Assembly: GCA_002327865.1 (NCBI GenBank)
Contig: DCUQ01000009.1
Coordinates: 62,001-126,000, forward strand
DNA: 64,000 nt
Origin: Syntrophaceae bacterium UBA2210
GTDB taxonomy: Bacteria > Desulfobacterota > Syntrophia > Syntrophales > UBA2210
Direction of reading: 5' to 3'
Of this stretch, positions 27,368-36,165 are shown one piece after another. The translations under genes were made by a program, and so were the position numbers. The notes under the pieces are model-generated. The model made no database searches, was not told where the DNA came from, and saw nothing but the letters and a program-made list of their open reading frames with translations. The number at the start of each line of letters is the position of its first letter. Positions within the stretch are counted from its first letter, which is position 1.

Positions 27368-28105
27368 TTATCCTATCAACCGTCTTATGGAGCTCCTTAA
27401 CGGCGAGGTGAGTTTTGCCAGAGCCATCTGCCGCGTAATACCCACGGGACCCTGTGCCACAACAAAATCATGGTAGTAATCAGGATCTTCGGTAATGAGA
27501 TACACGACGCGAACATCGGTTTCATCTACCAGTTGAGCATCGGGGTATTGCTTTTTCAGTTCAGCCAGGCGGCTGTCAGCCAGTTTCAGCATTTCCTCTC
27601 TCTCACCAAAATTCATTGCCCCCGTCGGGCATGTCTTTACGCATATGGGTAACAAACCGTTATTGACCCGGTCAATGCACATGTCACATTTGGTAATTGC
27701 TCCCGTTTTTTCATCCCGTCTTGGAATATTGTAGGGGCAATCGCTTGCCATAGCTTCAAATGCATCCTTGGGCAATTTTTTCGTCAATTCGGTAAAAAGA
27801 ACAGCTCCGGTTTTTTCATCTTTCAAAACGGCCCCCGGCAGATAACCGTCAGCCGCATCTTTGCATGGTGGTTCCAGACAATGGCGGCACTGTTCCGCAA
27901 AAAAGTTCCATACCACCCTGTCGCCGTCTTTGTGTTCTCTGAACCTGACAACTTTATAGGTAACGGCGTTTAAATCCGGGGGATTCTGGTGACTCCCCCT
28001 CTGTTTTGTCTCCGTTGCGGGCAAATCATGCCATTCTTTGCAGGCAACCTGACAGCCTCTGCAGGCCGTACATTTTGTCGTATCAATAAAAAATGTCTTT
28101 GACAT
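27368..28105 (-). CDS. Formate dehydrogenase iron-sulfur (beta) subunit
   Basis: The 245-residue product has four [4Fe-4S] motif groups: CTACRGCQVAC, CRHCLEPPC, a DCPYN segment and CDMCIDRV with CVKTCPTGAM. This matches the beta subunits of FdnH/FdhB type. Unlike E. coli FdnH there is no clear C-terminal membrane anchor, so it resembles the soluble Desulfovibrio subunit. It carries electrons from the selenoprotein FdnG to a cytochrome. It lacks a signal peptide and is probably exported together with FdnG. GGGAGGATAACG precedes its ATG. Confidence 0.93.
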   Translation of the reverse strand: MSKTFFIDTTKCTACRGCQVACKEWHDLPATETKQRGSHQNPPDLNAVTYKVVRFREHKDGDRVVWNFFAEQCRHCLEPPCKDAADGYLPGAVLKDEKTGAVLFTELTKKLPKDAFEAMASDCPYNIPRRDEKTGAITKCDMCIDRVNNGLLPICVKTCPTGAMNFGEREEMLKLADSRLAELKKQYPDAQLVDETDVRVVYLITEDPDYYHDFVVAQGPVGITRQMALAKLTSPLRSSIRRLIG

Positions 28106-28165
28106 CTCGTTATCCTCCCTTTTTATTTAACGGGCGGGCAGTTATCCAATGCCCGGTTTTCGTAC

Positions 28166-31100
28166 TTATAAGGCTAATTCGGTAACCTTGTCTGCCTTTT
28201 TAATGTTCACGCAACATGCCTTGAATTCAGGTATGGTTGTGTTCGGGTCGCCAGCGGCGATACACAGACGGTTGGTCGCGTCACCCGCACCGGGTGTCGT
28301 CCAACCAAAGCAAAACGGCATACCGATTTCATGGACAACCTTACCCATTACTTTAAAGGGTCTCATTCTTATCGTTACCATGGCCACTGCTTCTACCCGG
28401 CCTCTTGCGCTCTCAACCACGACGGGATCGCCGTTCTTGATGCCCTTTTCTTCTGCCAGCTCAGGGCTCATCTCCACATAGAGCTGTGGTTCCGCTTCAA
28501 GGAGCCATGGTACGGCCCTTGTTTCACTTCCACCACACCAATGTTCGGTCACGCAGTAAGTCGTCAAAACAATAGGATAACGCGGATCCGCAGGAACGGC
28601 TCGCTTATCGGCATCGCTATCCATAATTTTGGCGCATGGATTGTTCAGCTGTTTAGAGAACGGATGATTCTTGATCGGGGTTTCGATCGGTTCATAATGT
28701 TCGGGGAACGGTCCTTCCTCCCTGCCCGGGCCGAAGAGCTGACCATGTCCTTCTTTCCGCATAATGAAGGGATATTTCCCCTTACCGCTTGCGAGCGGCG
28801 GCCAACCTCCATCCGGAACATCACCTGCCCATTTGTCTCCTTCCCACTGTATGACGGCTCTTTCAGGATCCCAGGGTCTTCCGTTCTGATCTACCGAAGC
28901 CCTGTTATAGAGGATTCTCCTGTTGACCGGCCAGCACCATGAAAAGTTGGGATAGATGCCGATCTTTGCCTGCATCGGGGTCTGGGTATAGTCGCGGCGT
29001 TTTGCCTTGTTACCTTCTTCTTCCGTGTAGCTTCCGGAATAAAGCCAGTTAAGGCATACCGTCGAACCGTCATCCTTTAGGGCTGTGAAACTTGGTAACT
29101 GCTTACCTTTATTGGGCCCTTCGGTATAATAACCGTTGATTTTCATGGCCATCTTTTCCGCGTCGTAACTGCCGGGCCAATCGAGCTTCAGAATAGGATC
29201 CGAAAAGACACCTTCCTGCTTCTTGTAGAGATCCCTGACTTTATTCATTATCTCCACCATGATCTGTCCCATCGGTTTCGATTCTCCCCGAGGCTCGGTA
29301 GCCTTGTGATGCCATAACAGCCAGCGCCCGCTGTTGCTTACGCTGCCGTCCTTTTCAACCTTGTGACATGAGGGCAGCAAAAAGACCTCTGTCTTTATCT
29401 TCTTCGGATCAGCACCGGGACGATGCCAGAAATCCGTCGTCTCATTATGATGAATTTCCGCGATCGACAGCCAGTCCAGGTTTTCCATTGCCTTTCTGAC
29501 TTTGTTGGTGTTTGGAGCGCTGTTCGCCGGGCCGGTGGCCCAGATGTTTCCGCCCTTTATTTTACCTTTATACATCCTGTCAAAAAGGTAGAGATAAGAG
29601 TAATCTTCCCCTTTATCGACTTTCGGGAGCCAATCATAGCCGAACCCGTTTTCCCTGGTGGCATTATCGCCGAACCAGCCCTTCAACAGGCTGACCGTGT
29701 ACTTCGGATAGTTCTGCCACCAGTTTGCACTCATTGGATCATTGCTTACCGGCGTCGATGCCTTGAGATAAGCGTCCAGTGTGGGCAAATCACCACGCGG
29801 CACTGTGAGATAACCCGGCAGGATATGCCATAAAAGGCAGTGGTCGGTCGAACCCTGGACATTCGGCTCACCTCTCAGGGCGTTGATGCCGCCTCCGGCG
29901 ACGCCGATGTTACCGAGCAGAAGCTGAATAATGGCGCTTGCCCGGATGTTCTGAACACCGACCGTATGCTGGGTCCATCCCAACGCATACATAACCGTTC
30001 CCGCTTTATCGGGTGCTCCCGTAGCGGCATAGGTAGTATAAACTTTGAGCAGATCATCCTTTGATACGCCCGTGGTCGCTGAAACGTCGGCCAGATTATA
30101 CCGGTCATAGTGTTTCTTCAAAAGCTGGAAGACGCATCTCGGATGTTTGAGAGTTTTGTCTTTTTCCGGATTTCCATTTCCATCCAGCTCGAATTTCCAG
30201 TTTGACTTGTCATAGGTTTTCTTATCCGCGTTGTAACCGATAAACAAACCGTCATTAAATTCAAATTTATCATTTACGATGAAGGAAGCGTTCGTATACT
30301 CCGTTACGTATTCCTTAAAATATTTATCGTTCTCGATGATATATTTTATCATGCCGCCCAGGAAGGAAATGTCCGTACCCGAACGAAGAGGCACATGAAA
30401 ATCAGATCTGGCTGATGTTCTGGAAAATTTGGGGTCGACGTGAACAATTTTCGCCCCTCTCTCTTCCCTTGCCTTTAAAACCCATTTGAAACAGACCGGG
30501 TGGTGCTCTGCGGCATTGCTGCCCATTATCAAAGCACAATCCGTATTTTTGATATCTATCCAGTGGTTGGTCATTGCACCGCGTCCGAACGACTCTGCCA
30601 GAGCCGCAACAGTGGCGCTGTGTCAGATACGTGCCTGATGATCGAAGTGGACCACCCCCAGGGCCCGTATAGCCTGGTGAACAACGGCACACTCTTCATT
30701 GTCCAACTGAGAAGAACCCAGGTGAAACATTGATTCTACCCGGTTAACTTGCTCTTTTTTATGGTTAAATTGTTTGAAATCCCTGTCCCTGGTCTCTTTT
30801 ATCCGTTTGGCAAGACGATCCAGTATCCAGTCCCAGCTTTTTTCTTCCCAACGGTCACTGTAAGGTGCACGGTAAAGCGGTTTGAAAAGTCGGTGGTCAC
30901 TGTTAATCATGGCTAACGTAGCAGCGCCTTTGGCACACAACGCCCCTTCACTTACCGGATAACCGGGATCGCCTTCCGCACTGATAACTTTACCATCTTT
31001 TACATGGCAGATAAGATGGCAGGAAACAGAGCAGAATCCGCATATGGAAATAACTTCATGCGCCCCTTGAATCTTTATCTTAGCTGCATAAGTTTTTACC

Positions 31101-31192
31101 GGTTTTAAGGCGGCACAACCAACCTGACTGAAGGCTATACATACTGCCCCGAGACCGGTAACTTTCATAAAATCACGCCGTGTTACTTTCAT
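28166..31192 (-). CDS. fdnG: Periplasmic selenocysteine formate dehydrogenase, catalytic subunit
   Basis: A 1008-residue protein is read through the in-frame TGA at 30623-30625 (selenocysteine 190), in the context HQARI-Sec-HSATVAAL typical of FdnG. The N-terminus MKVTRRDFMKVTG is a Tat signal and CGFCSVSCHLICHV starts the [4Fe-4S] site. The C-terminal dinucleotide domain and length fit FdnG/FdoG (about 1015 residues). CAGGAGGTAAC precedes the ATG. It oxidises formate or reduces CO2 on the periplasmic side, passing electrons to the beta subunit encoded next. A possible short hairpin lies after the TGA, less clear than in fdhA. Confidence 0.96.
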
Positions 31193-31317
31193 CTGTTACC
31201 TCCTGTTTATGACGTAATATAAGTTTTCATCTGAAATGTGCATGTAAAAATTCAATTTTTACAATAACCCCAAAAGAGCATTTACCCTGCCACATAATCA
31301 CGTTATACGGCACCGAG

Positions 31318-31347
31318 TGCATAGCATTTTCAACAGGAGGCAGTCAA
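31318..31347 (-). promoter_or_regulatory. Likely fdnG promoter
   Basis: On the minus strand TTGACT (31347-31342) is separated by 18 bases from TATGCA (31323-31318), about 125 bases before the fdnG start. The palindrome lies just upstream of its -35 element, which would suit an activator, in contrast to the overlapping sites at fdhA and hydA. Confidence 0.5.
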
Positions 31348-31369
31348 GCATTTTATCAATTATTACAAT

Positions 31370-31385
31370 ATGTTAATTTTAACAT
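31370..31385. promoter_or_regulatory. Island palindrome upstream of fdnG
   Basis: ATGTTA-ATTT-TAACAT is a perfect inverted repeat, extended by flanking T and A to 18 bp (31369-31386). It is one of six sites sharing TATGYYA-N4-TRRCATA in this window. The bound regulator is unknown; ModE-like or CRP/FNR-type proteins are candidates. Confidence 0.7.
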
Positions 31386-31490
31386 AATAAAAAAACTGAT
31401 CCGAGATTCCTCATAAAAAGTCCCAAGGGAGTTTCAACTACAAGAACAGCTATGACAGACAATTGTCACGCCGATGAAGAGCAAAGACAA

Positions 31491-31526
31491 AGTGAAATAT
31501 CCCGCTCGATAACGGGATATTTCACT
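31491..31526 (-). terminator. Intrinsic terminator after the cytochrome operon
   Basis: AGTGAAATATCCCG and CGGGATATTTCACT form a 14-bp perfect stem with an 8-base loop, 15 bases beyond the cytochrome b stop. TTTGTCTTT follows on the minus strand. Confidence 0.88.
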
Positions 31527-31540
31527 GCAAGTTATATACA

Positions 31541-32164
31541 TCAATGTTCTTCTTTATCCGCATACCCGGTAATCATTGTAACAACTTCGCTCCAGATGGT
31601 ATGGCCCATCGTGGCCATATAGATATGGGCGATGAAAAAGGCGGCAAAGAGAATCGCCATTACGAAGTGAAAAACGGCTACTACCTTCATCCCTCCTATC
31701 GCGGCAATGATACCCTCAAAACAGGAAGGATACAGATAGAGAAAGCCGCTGATCAACAAAAGGGGCATCATGGAAAACATGAAACTGAAGTATGTAATCT
31801 TCTGGAGCGGATTGAACTTATTCTCCTCGGACGGTATGTAGGGATGCGGCTCGTTTTTGAATATACCAAAGGCATAATACCTGGCTTGGACAAGCGAACC
31901 CGGAAATACATCATCTTTCCTTATAATGTAATGGGAAACACGTTTCGAGATCAGATTGTAAAAAAACCAGAGGAGAAAATCCAAGACCAGCAGTATCCCT
32001 GACCAGTTGTGAATATTTATCGCATTCTCATAATTTCCAAACAAACCGACCGAATCAGGCCAGTGTATCTGAATGCCAGTCAGTATAAGAAATATAATCA
32101 AAACAGCATGAACCCAGTGCCAGACTCTTTCGGTTACCGGATGTAAATACATTTTCTCGAACAT
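31541..32164 (-). CDS. Cytochrome b subunit (FdnI/FdoI-like) of formate dehydrogenase
   Basis: The ATG at 32164, directly after the upstream stop, gives 207 residues starting MFEKMYLHPVTERVWHWVHA. Four membrane helices carry the b-haem histidines (WHWVHA, INIHNWSG, FHFVMA, FIAHIYM), as in Ni-hydrogenase and formate dehydrogenase cytochromes. It should exchange electrons between periplasmic carriers and membrane quinone. It is encoded with two multihaem cytochromes c, upstream of but not within the fdnG transcript. It may serve formate dehydrogenase, the hydrogenase, or both. Confidence 0.9.
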   Translation of the reverse strand: MFEKMYLHPVTERVWHWVHAVLIIFLILTGIQIHWPDSVGLFGNYENAINIHNWSGILLVLDFLLWFFYNLISKRVSHYIIRKDDVFPGSLVQARYYAFGIFKNEPHPYIPSEENKFNPLQKITYFSFMFSMMPLLLISGFLYLYPSCFEGIIAAIGGMKVVAVFHFVMAILFAAFFIAHIYMATMGHTIWSEVVTMITGYADKEEH

Positions 32165-32165
32165 C

Positions 32166-33059
32166 TTATTTTTTTCTCCTTCTGGTAATGAAGCGCAATC
32201 CGCCATGTACACAACACCCGACAAACGTCAGGATCACTATCAGAATCCCAAGAATATCGAGGGCCGGAAGCCTGTTGCTTCCGACGACAAAGCCGCCTTT
32301 TCCCATAAGTTCTTTATTCGTAAAAGACCAGTTTTTCAGAGAACATTCTGAAGCAGTATCCGCCTCCGTCACAAGTATGCTATTTTTTGAGTGGCACTGT
32401 GCGCAGTCCTTAACGGCGGACGCAAGCGACAGACTATGGCATTTCTGACAATCCACCTTCTTAAGATGAAGTTCTTCATTATTCAGCCATTCATGCCTGA
32501 ACCGGCTATGCATATCGGACGGTTTCCTCGAAAACATATGCCCCTCGGTTAAACCCCCTCCCAGGGAAGCCGGCTTACTGACGTGACATTGACCGCAACT
32601 GATTTTTGCTTCTTTATTGAAATGGGCCAGGTTAACATGGGGGATCGACTCGTCGCCCTCCACGATCTCTTCATGGCAGTCTCCGCAGGACTGAGGATCA
32701 GGATATGTCGGGTCTTTTTGCAGCCCCGCGTGGCGTGTTTCCCAGCTGTCACCATCAGGATCACCACTATGACAGTCCACACACGACAAATCGCTGCCAT
32801 GCGGATCTTCATCTAAAAAATCAGCACCTACGAGCCACTTTTTATACGATTCCGGCGAAGCCACCTCCCCTCTGGCCTCTGCAACAGCTTTGGCCATTTC
32901 ACTGAGCTCTTCAGCACTGGTATGGCATGACGCACAGCTGCTCTCTTCGGCGCTTGAGATCACAGGGAAAATCCAGAAAAGAAGGGCCGCAATCGGAATC
33001 AAGAGAAAAAATACTCTTAATTTACATCCGCAACTTTCTAACATACTGAAACAAATCAT
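32166..33059 (-). CDS. Membrane-anchored hexahaem cytochrome c
   Basis: The 297-residue product has an N-terminal signal or anchor (residues about 14-36) and six CXXCH motifs: CASCH, CVDCH, CGDCH, CGQCH, CQKCH and CAQCH. A C-terminal helix near residue 270 is followed by a basic tail RRRKK, so the haem domain is held in the periplasm. The pattern resembles NapC/NrfH-like and split-Soret type multihaem proteins only in general terms. It lies one base before the cytochrome b gene and likely passes electrons to it. Confidence 0.88.
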   Translation of the reverse strand: MICFSMLESCGCKLRVFFLLIPIAALLFWIFPVISSAEESSCASCHTSAEELSEMAKAVAEARGEVASPESYKKWLVGADFLDEDPHGSDLSCVDCHSGDPDGDSWETRHAGLQKDPTYPDPQSCGDCHEEIVEGDESIPHVNLAHFNKEAKISCGQCHVSKPASLGGGLTEGHMFSRKPSDMHSRFRHEWLNNEELHLKKVDCQKCHSLSLASAVKDCAQCHSKNSILVTEADTASECSLKNWSFTNKELMGKGGFVVGSNRLPALDILGILIVILTFVGCCVHGGLRFITRRRKK

Positions 33060-33153
33060 TGAACTTCTCTCCTCACTGCTCCGGTATCGCAGACGGCAAA
33101 TACCCCACAGACTGTTTCTCTCAGGGAATTAAAGATGGTTACCACCTAGATCT

Positions 33154-33597
33154 TTACTTAATATGGCATTTCGCGCATGAGGTCGGCACCTCTTTGTTCC
33201 CTGTCTCTTTTTTGAACTTCTTATGGCAGTCGATGCAGTTCTGGTGGATAGCTTCGGCATGGTATTGCAGTTGTTCCTTTTCGGAAAGCTTCGGCTCACG
33301 CGGTGCCTTGCTTGCTATCTTATGACACTCGATACATCCGCTGACATTGTCGCCGGCTTTGAGATCGTTGAGCGGTTTGCCATTCGCGTCATGGTGGCAC
33401 TCGCCGCAACCGATTTTGTAATCTTCAATGTGTTTTTTATGTGTAAACTCTACTATGCTTTTTTCATGTTTGTCGTAGGCAGCGTTCTCCATCTTGATTA
33501 CATCAGACACCTTATCCCCGGCATAGATAGCTGTTGAAAGGGAAAGGGCCACAAATCCGACAATTAGTATAACCAGCAATAATGTCCGTTTCATCAT
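33154..33597 (-). CDS. Tetrahaem cytochrome c3-like protein
   Basis: The 147-residue product has a cleavable signal peptide (to about residue 27) and four CXXCH motifs: CGECH, CIECH, CIDCH and CAKCH, with FTHKKHIEDY giving distal histidines as in class III cytochromes. Its size fits cytochrome c3. It is soluble and periplasmic and normally receives electrons from periplasmic hydrogenase or formate dehydrogenase. It is first in the three-gene cytochrome operon. CAGGAGAT precedes the ATG pair. Confidence 0.92.
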   Translation of the reverse strand: MMKRTLLLVILIVGFVALSLSTAIYAGDKVSDVIKMENAAYDKHEKSIVEFTHKKHIEDYKIGCGECHHDANGKPLNDLKAGDNVSGCIECHKIASKAPREPKLSEKEQLQYHAEAIHQNCIDCHKKFKKETGNKEVPTSCAKCHIK

Positions 33598-33819
33598 AAT
33601 CTCCTGTCTCCTCCTATAGTTGGTAACGCTCTTTTAAACTGTTTCCACCGTACCCGGGCTCTCACAGAACGTCGATTCGGCATGAAATGTACCCTCCGCC
33701 AATAAATAACAACTCCATCGACACACTATGGTCATCCATGTACAGCACGCATGGCATATATCTTTTTAGACATAATATCAATAAAAAAAGACGCGAAACA
33801 TTAATAATTATTGATAGTT

Positions 33820-33835
33820 ATGCTATAAATAACAT
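33820..33835. promoter_or_regulatory. Island palindrome, mod region copy 1
   Basis: ATGCTA-TAAA-TAACAT matches the shared pattern with one broken base pair, flanked by T and A. It is the farthest of three copies from modA, and could also serve the divergent cytochrome operon. Confidence 0.6.
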
Positions 33836-33856
33836 ATAATATTTTATGTGTTCAAT

Positions 33857-33872
33857 ATGTTAAAAGTAACAT
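33857..33872. promoter_or_regulatory. Island palindrome, mod region copy 2
   Basis: ATGTTA-AAAG-TAACAT is a perfect inverted repeat ending 7 bases before the modA -35 element. It is identical in both arms to the fdnG site. Confidence 0.7.
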
Positions 33873-33879
33873 GTTCGAC

Positions 33880-33908
33880 TTGACTTTACGTTTCCTTTCT
33901 CCTATAAG
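33880..33908 (+). promoter_or_regulatory. Likely modA promoter (sigma-70 type)
   Basis: TTGACT (33880-33885) and TATAAG (33903-33908) are 17 bases apart. The modE promoter at 37887-37915 has the same two hexamers and spacing. Transcription should start near 33915, where palindrome copy 3 begins. Confidence 0.75.
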
Positions 33909-33914
33909 TTCGGT

Positions 33915-33930
33915 CTGCCATAAATGGCAT
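33915..33930. promoter_or_regulatory. Island palindrome, mod region copy 3, over the modA start point
   Basis: CTGCCA-TAAA-TGGCAT is an inverted repeat with a perfect TGCCA/TGGCA core. Over 20 bases from the TGCC, 17 match the hydA site at 38527-38546. Its place at the expected start of transcription suits a repressor that closes modA when metal is plentiful. Confidence 0.65.
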
Positions 33931-34001
33931 ATGTCTCGTTTGTTGATATAATTGGATTTTCCAATAAATAAACCAAAATCATTTTAGAAAGGGTTTTCAT
34001 T

Positions 34002-34751
34002 ATGCGACGATACCTCTTAACCATTACTGTCATTGTTTCCATTATCCTCGGATCTTCACTGCCGGTCTTCGCCGGTGAAAAGTTGCTGGTGGCTGTCGCT
34101 GCCAATTTCATCTTACCGTCGGAAGAACTGACGCAGATGTTTCAGGACCAAACGGGAATACCTGTCGAAGCTACGTACGCGTCCACCGGTAAGCTATACG
34201 GTCAGATTACACAAGGAGCGCCGTACGATATTTTCTTCTCCGCCGATGAAAAAAGGCCGAATCTTCTCTACGAGCAGGGTCTGGGCGATGCACCCTTCGT
34301 GTACGCGAGGGGACAGGTTGTTATCTGGACGGCGAATAAAGCCCTGTGCGGAGAGTCCGACTGGCAGGCCGTTGTAAAAAATCCGGCGGTTCAGAAAATA
34401 GCCATCGCCAATACCGAGAGCGCGCCTTACGGCACCGCGGCGATGATCGCCCTCAAGCAGGTCGGATTGTGGGACATCCTGAAAGATAAATACGTCTTTC
34501 CCCAGACAGTTGCACAGTCTTTCCAATATGCCGAAACGAAGAGTGCCGATGTAGGATTCTGCGCGTATTCATCCGCCCTCTCCGACAAAGGGAAGAACGG
34601 CTGTTTTTATACGGTACCGGAGGCCCCGGCAACCGTACAATCCGCCTGTATTCTCAAACGAACGGAAAATCGTTCGGCTGCGGAACGTTTTGTTGTATTC
34701 GTAAAATCGCCGGAAGCTCAAAAAATCAGGGAGAAATACGGATATCGATAG
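34002..34751 (+). CDS. modA: Molybdate/tungstate-binding periplasmic protein
   Basis: The 249-residue product has a signal peptide ending near PVFAGE and the ModA pattern: VAVAANFILPSEELTQMF, YASTGKLYGQITQGAPYDIFFSADEKRP and NTESAPYGTAAMIAL. It captures the oxyanion in the periplasm for the ModBC transporter. The stop joins the modB start directly. Whether it prefers molybdate or tungstate cannot be told from these motifs. It sits next to formate dehydrogenase genes that need the metal. Confidence 0.93.
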   Translation: MRRYLLTITVIVSIILGSSLPVFAGEKLLVAVAANFILPSEELTQMFQDQTGIPVEATYASTGKLYGQITQGAPYDIFFSADEKRPNLLYEQGLGDAPFVYARGQVVIWTANKALCGESDWQAVVKNPAVQKIAIANTESAPYGTAAMIALKQVGLWDILKDKYVFPQTVAQSFQYAETKSADVGFCAYSSALSDKGKNGCFYTVPEAPATVQSACILKRTENRSAAERFVVFVKSPEAQKIREKYGYR

Positions 34752-35417
34752 ATGGATCTTACACCACTCTGGCTCTCTCTTAAACTCGCGTTCATGACGA
34801 CCCTGGTACTGGTCATTATAGCGGCACCGTTGACCTATCTGCTTGTATACGTTCGCTTTGCCGGTAAATCGTTCTTCGAAGCGCTGCTCACGCTTCCCAT
34901 GGTCCTGCCGCCTACGGTCCTCGGCTTTTACCTGCTTCTGGTCATGACGCCCCAGGGAAATATCGGCAGGTTCTGGGAGGCTGTAACCGGTTCCCCATTA
35001 ATCTTCACATTCGCCGGGATTGTTGCTGCGTCACTCGTCTACAGCCTTCCATTTGCCATTCAACCCATGAAGGCTGCTTTTGAAAAGATAGATCGCCGCC
35101 TGCTGGAGAGTGCCTATGTTTTAGGATTGTCGCCCATGGCCGCGTTTTTTAAGGTTATTATCCCGAATGCCGTCAACGGATTGGCCGCATCGGCAATCCT
35201 CGTGTTTATCCATACCCTCGGAGAGTTCGGGGTTATTCTTATGGTCGGAGGAAGCATCCCCGGTGAAACGAAGGTCGCATCCATAGCCATCTACGAGGCG
35301 GTAGAGGCACTCCGATATCGGGATGCCGCCATGATGTGCCTGGTACTGGTGCCGGTCAGCTATATTTTCCTTCTTCTCATCAATCGGCTGACCAGGAGGC
35401 AAATCTATGGAGCTTAA
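34752..35417 (+). CDS. modB: Molybdate ABC transporter permease
   Basis: The 221-residue product has five or six membrane helices and the coupling loop ESAYVLGLSPMAAFFKVIIPNAVNGLAAS, the EAA-type motif where the ATPase docks. LPMVLPPTVLGFYLL is typical of ModB. It starts directly after the modA stop and overlaps modC by 11 bases, so translation is coupled. Confidence 0.94.
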   Translation: MDLTPLWLSLKLAFMTTLVLVIIAAPLTYLLVYVRFAGKSFFEALLTLPMVLPPTVLGFYLLLVMTPQGNIGRFWEAVTGSPLIFTFAGIVAASLVYSLPFAIQPMKAAFEKIDRRLLESAYVLGLSPMAAFFKVIIPNAVNGLAASAILVFIHTLGEFGVILMVGGSIPGETKVASIAIYEAVEALRYRDAAMMCLVLVPVSYIFLLLINRLTRRQIYGA

Positions 35418-36165
35418 CGTCTCAATCAAAAAGAAACTGCCCCATTTTAATCTCGATATTTCTTTTTCCTGCAGGCAGGGACGTTTGCTTGCCCTCGTAG
35501 GACCATCGGGGGCTGGCAAGACAACCACGATCAGGATTCTGGCCGGACTCGACCGGCCAGACGAGGGGCGGATAACTTACGATAATGATGTCTGGGTGGA
35601 TACTGATAAAAAGATATTTCTGCCGCCGCAACAGCGGCATCTCGGATATGTCTTTCAGGAATACACACTGTTTCCCCATCTGACGGTTGCCGGAAACGTA
35701 GCCTTCGGCGCCGCAGATAAGAAAGATGCTTCAAAGCTGCTTCGCAGGTTCAATATCTGGCATCTTAGAGACCGCAAGACAGACAAGATATCGGGGGGTG
35801 AGCGTCAGCGTTGCGCCATATGCCAGGCTATGGCCCGGAATCCCCGCCTTCTTCTGCTGGATGAGCCGTTTTCCGCCCTTGACGCGGTGACCCGGCAGAA
35901 TCTCCGCAAAGAATTGCGAACGCTTAAACAGGAGTTATCGATTCCCGTAATCCATGTAACACACGATATTTCAGAAGCGCTCTATCTGGCGGATGATGTT
36001 CTTCCCATAGTGGGCGGCAGGATTGTCAGGAAATGGATGGTTCAGTTCATGCTGAAGGGCCGTCCCCCTGTTCAGGAAAAATTTATTGAAAATATGGATG
36101 GTCAAGACTCACGCAACAGGGAAGATCTTTCCATCCTGTATGATTCTCTGGAGGTAATGCAATAG
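35407..36165 (+). CDS. modC: Molybdate ABC transporter ATPase, without a TOBE/Mop domain
   Basis: The 252-residue product has Walker A GPSGAGKTTT (about residue 34), the Q-loop FQEYTLFPHL, the signature ISGGERQR and Walker B LLLLDEPFSALD. E. coli ModC has about 350 residues because of a C-terminal molybdate-binding domain; here that domain is absent. It energises ModB. The stop overlaps the next gene's GTG by one base. Confidence 0.92.
   Translation: MELNVSIKKKLPHFNLDISFSCRQGRLLALVGPSGAGKTTTIRILAGLDRPDEGRITYDNDVWVDTDKKIFLPPQQRHLGYVFQEYTLFPHLTVAGNVAFGAADKKDASKLLRRFNIWHLRDRKTDKISGGERQRCAICQAMARNPRLLLLDEPFSALDAVTRQNLRKELRTLKQELSIPVIHVTHDISEALYLADDVLPIVGGRIVRKWMVQFMLKGRPPVQEKFIENMDGQDSRNREDLSILYDSLEVMQ

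Larger units (their letters stand above)
31193..31540. other. Intergenic region between the cytochrome b gene and fdnG
   Basis: It holds the cytochrome operon terminator (31491-31526), the palindrome at 31370-31385 and a likely fdnG promoter at 31318-31347. No gene is seen. The arrangement shows that fdnG starts its own transcript rather than reading on from the cytochrome genes. Confidence 0.7.
33598..34001. other. Divergent control region between the cytochrome operon and modA
   Basis: These 404 AT-rich bases hold three copies of the island palindrome, a strong modA promoter, and on the minus strand TTGATA-N17-TATGCC (33781-33753), a possible cytochrome operon promoter. There is no gene. 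Confidence 0.7.

Noticed and set aside
30623..30625. Stop codon splitting fdnG
   Set aside because: The minus-strand TGA falls at the known selenocysteine site in family context and the same frame continues for 818 more codons.
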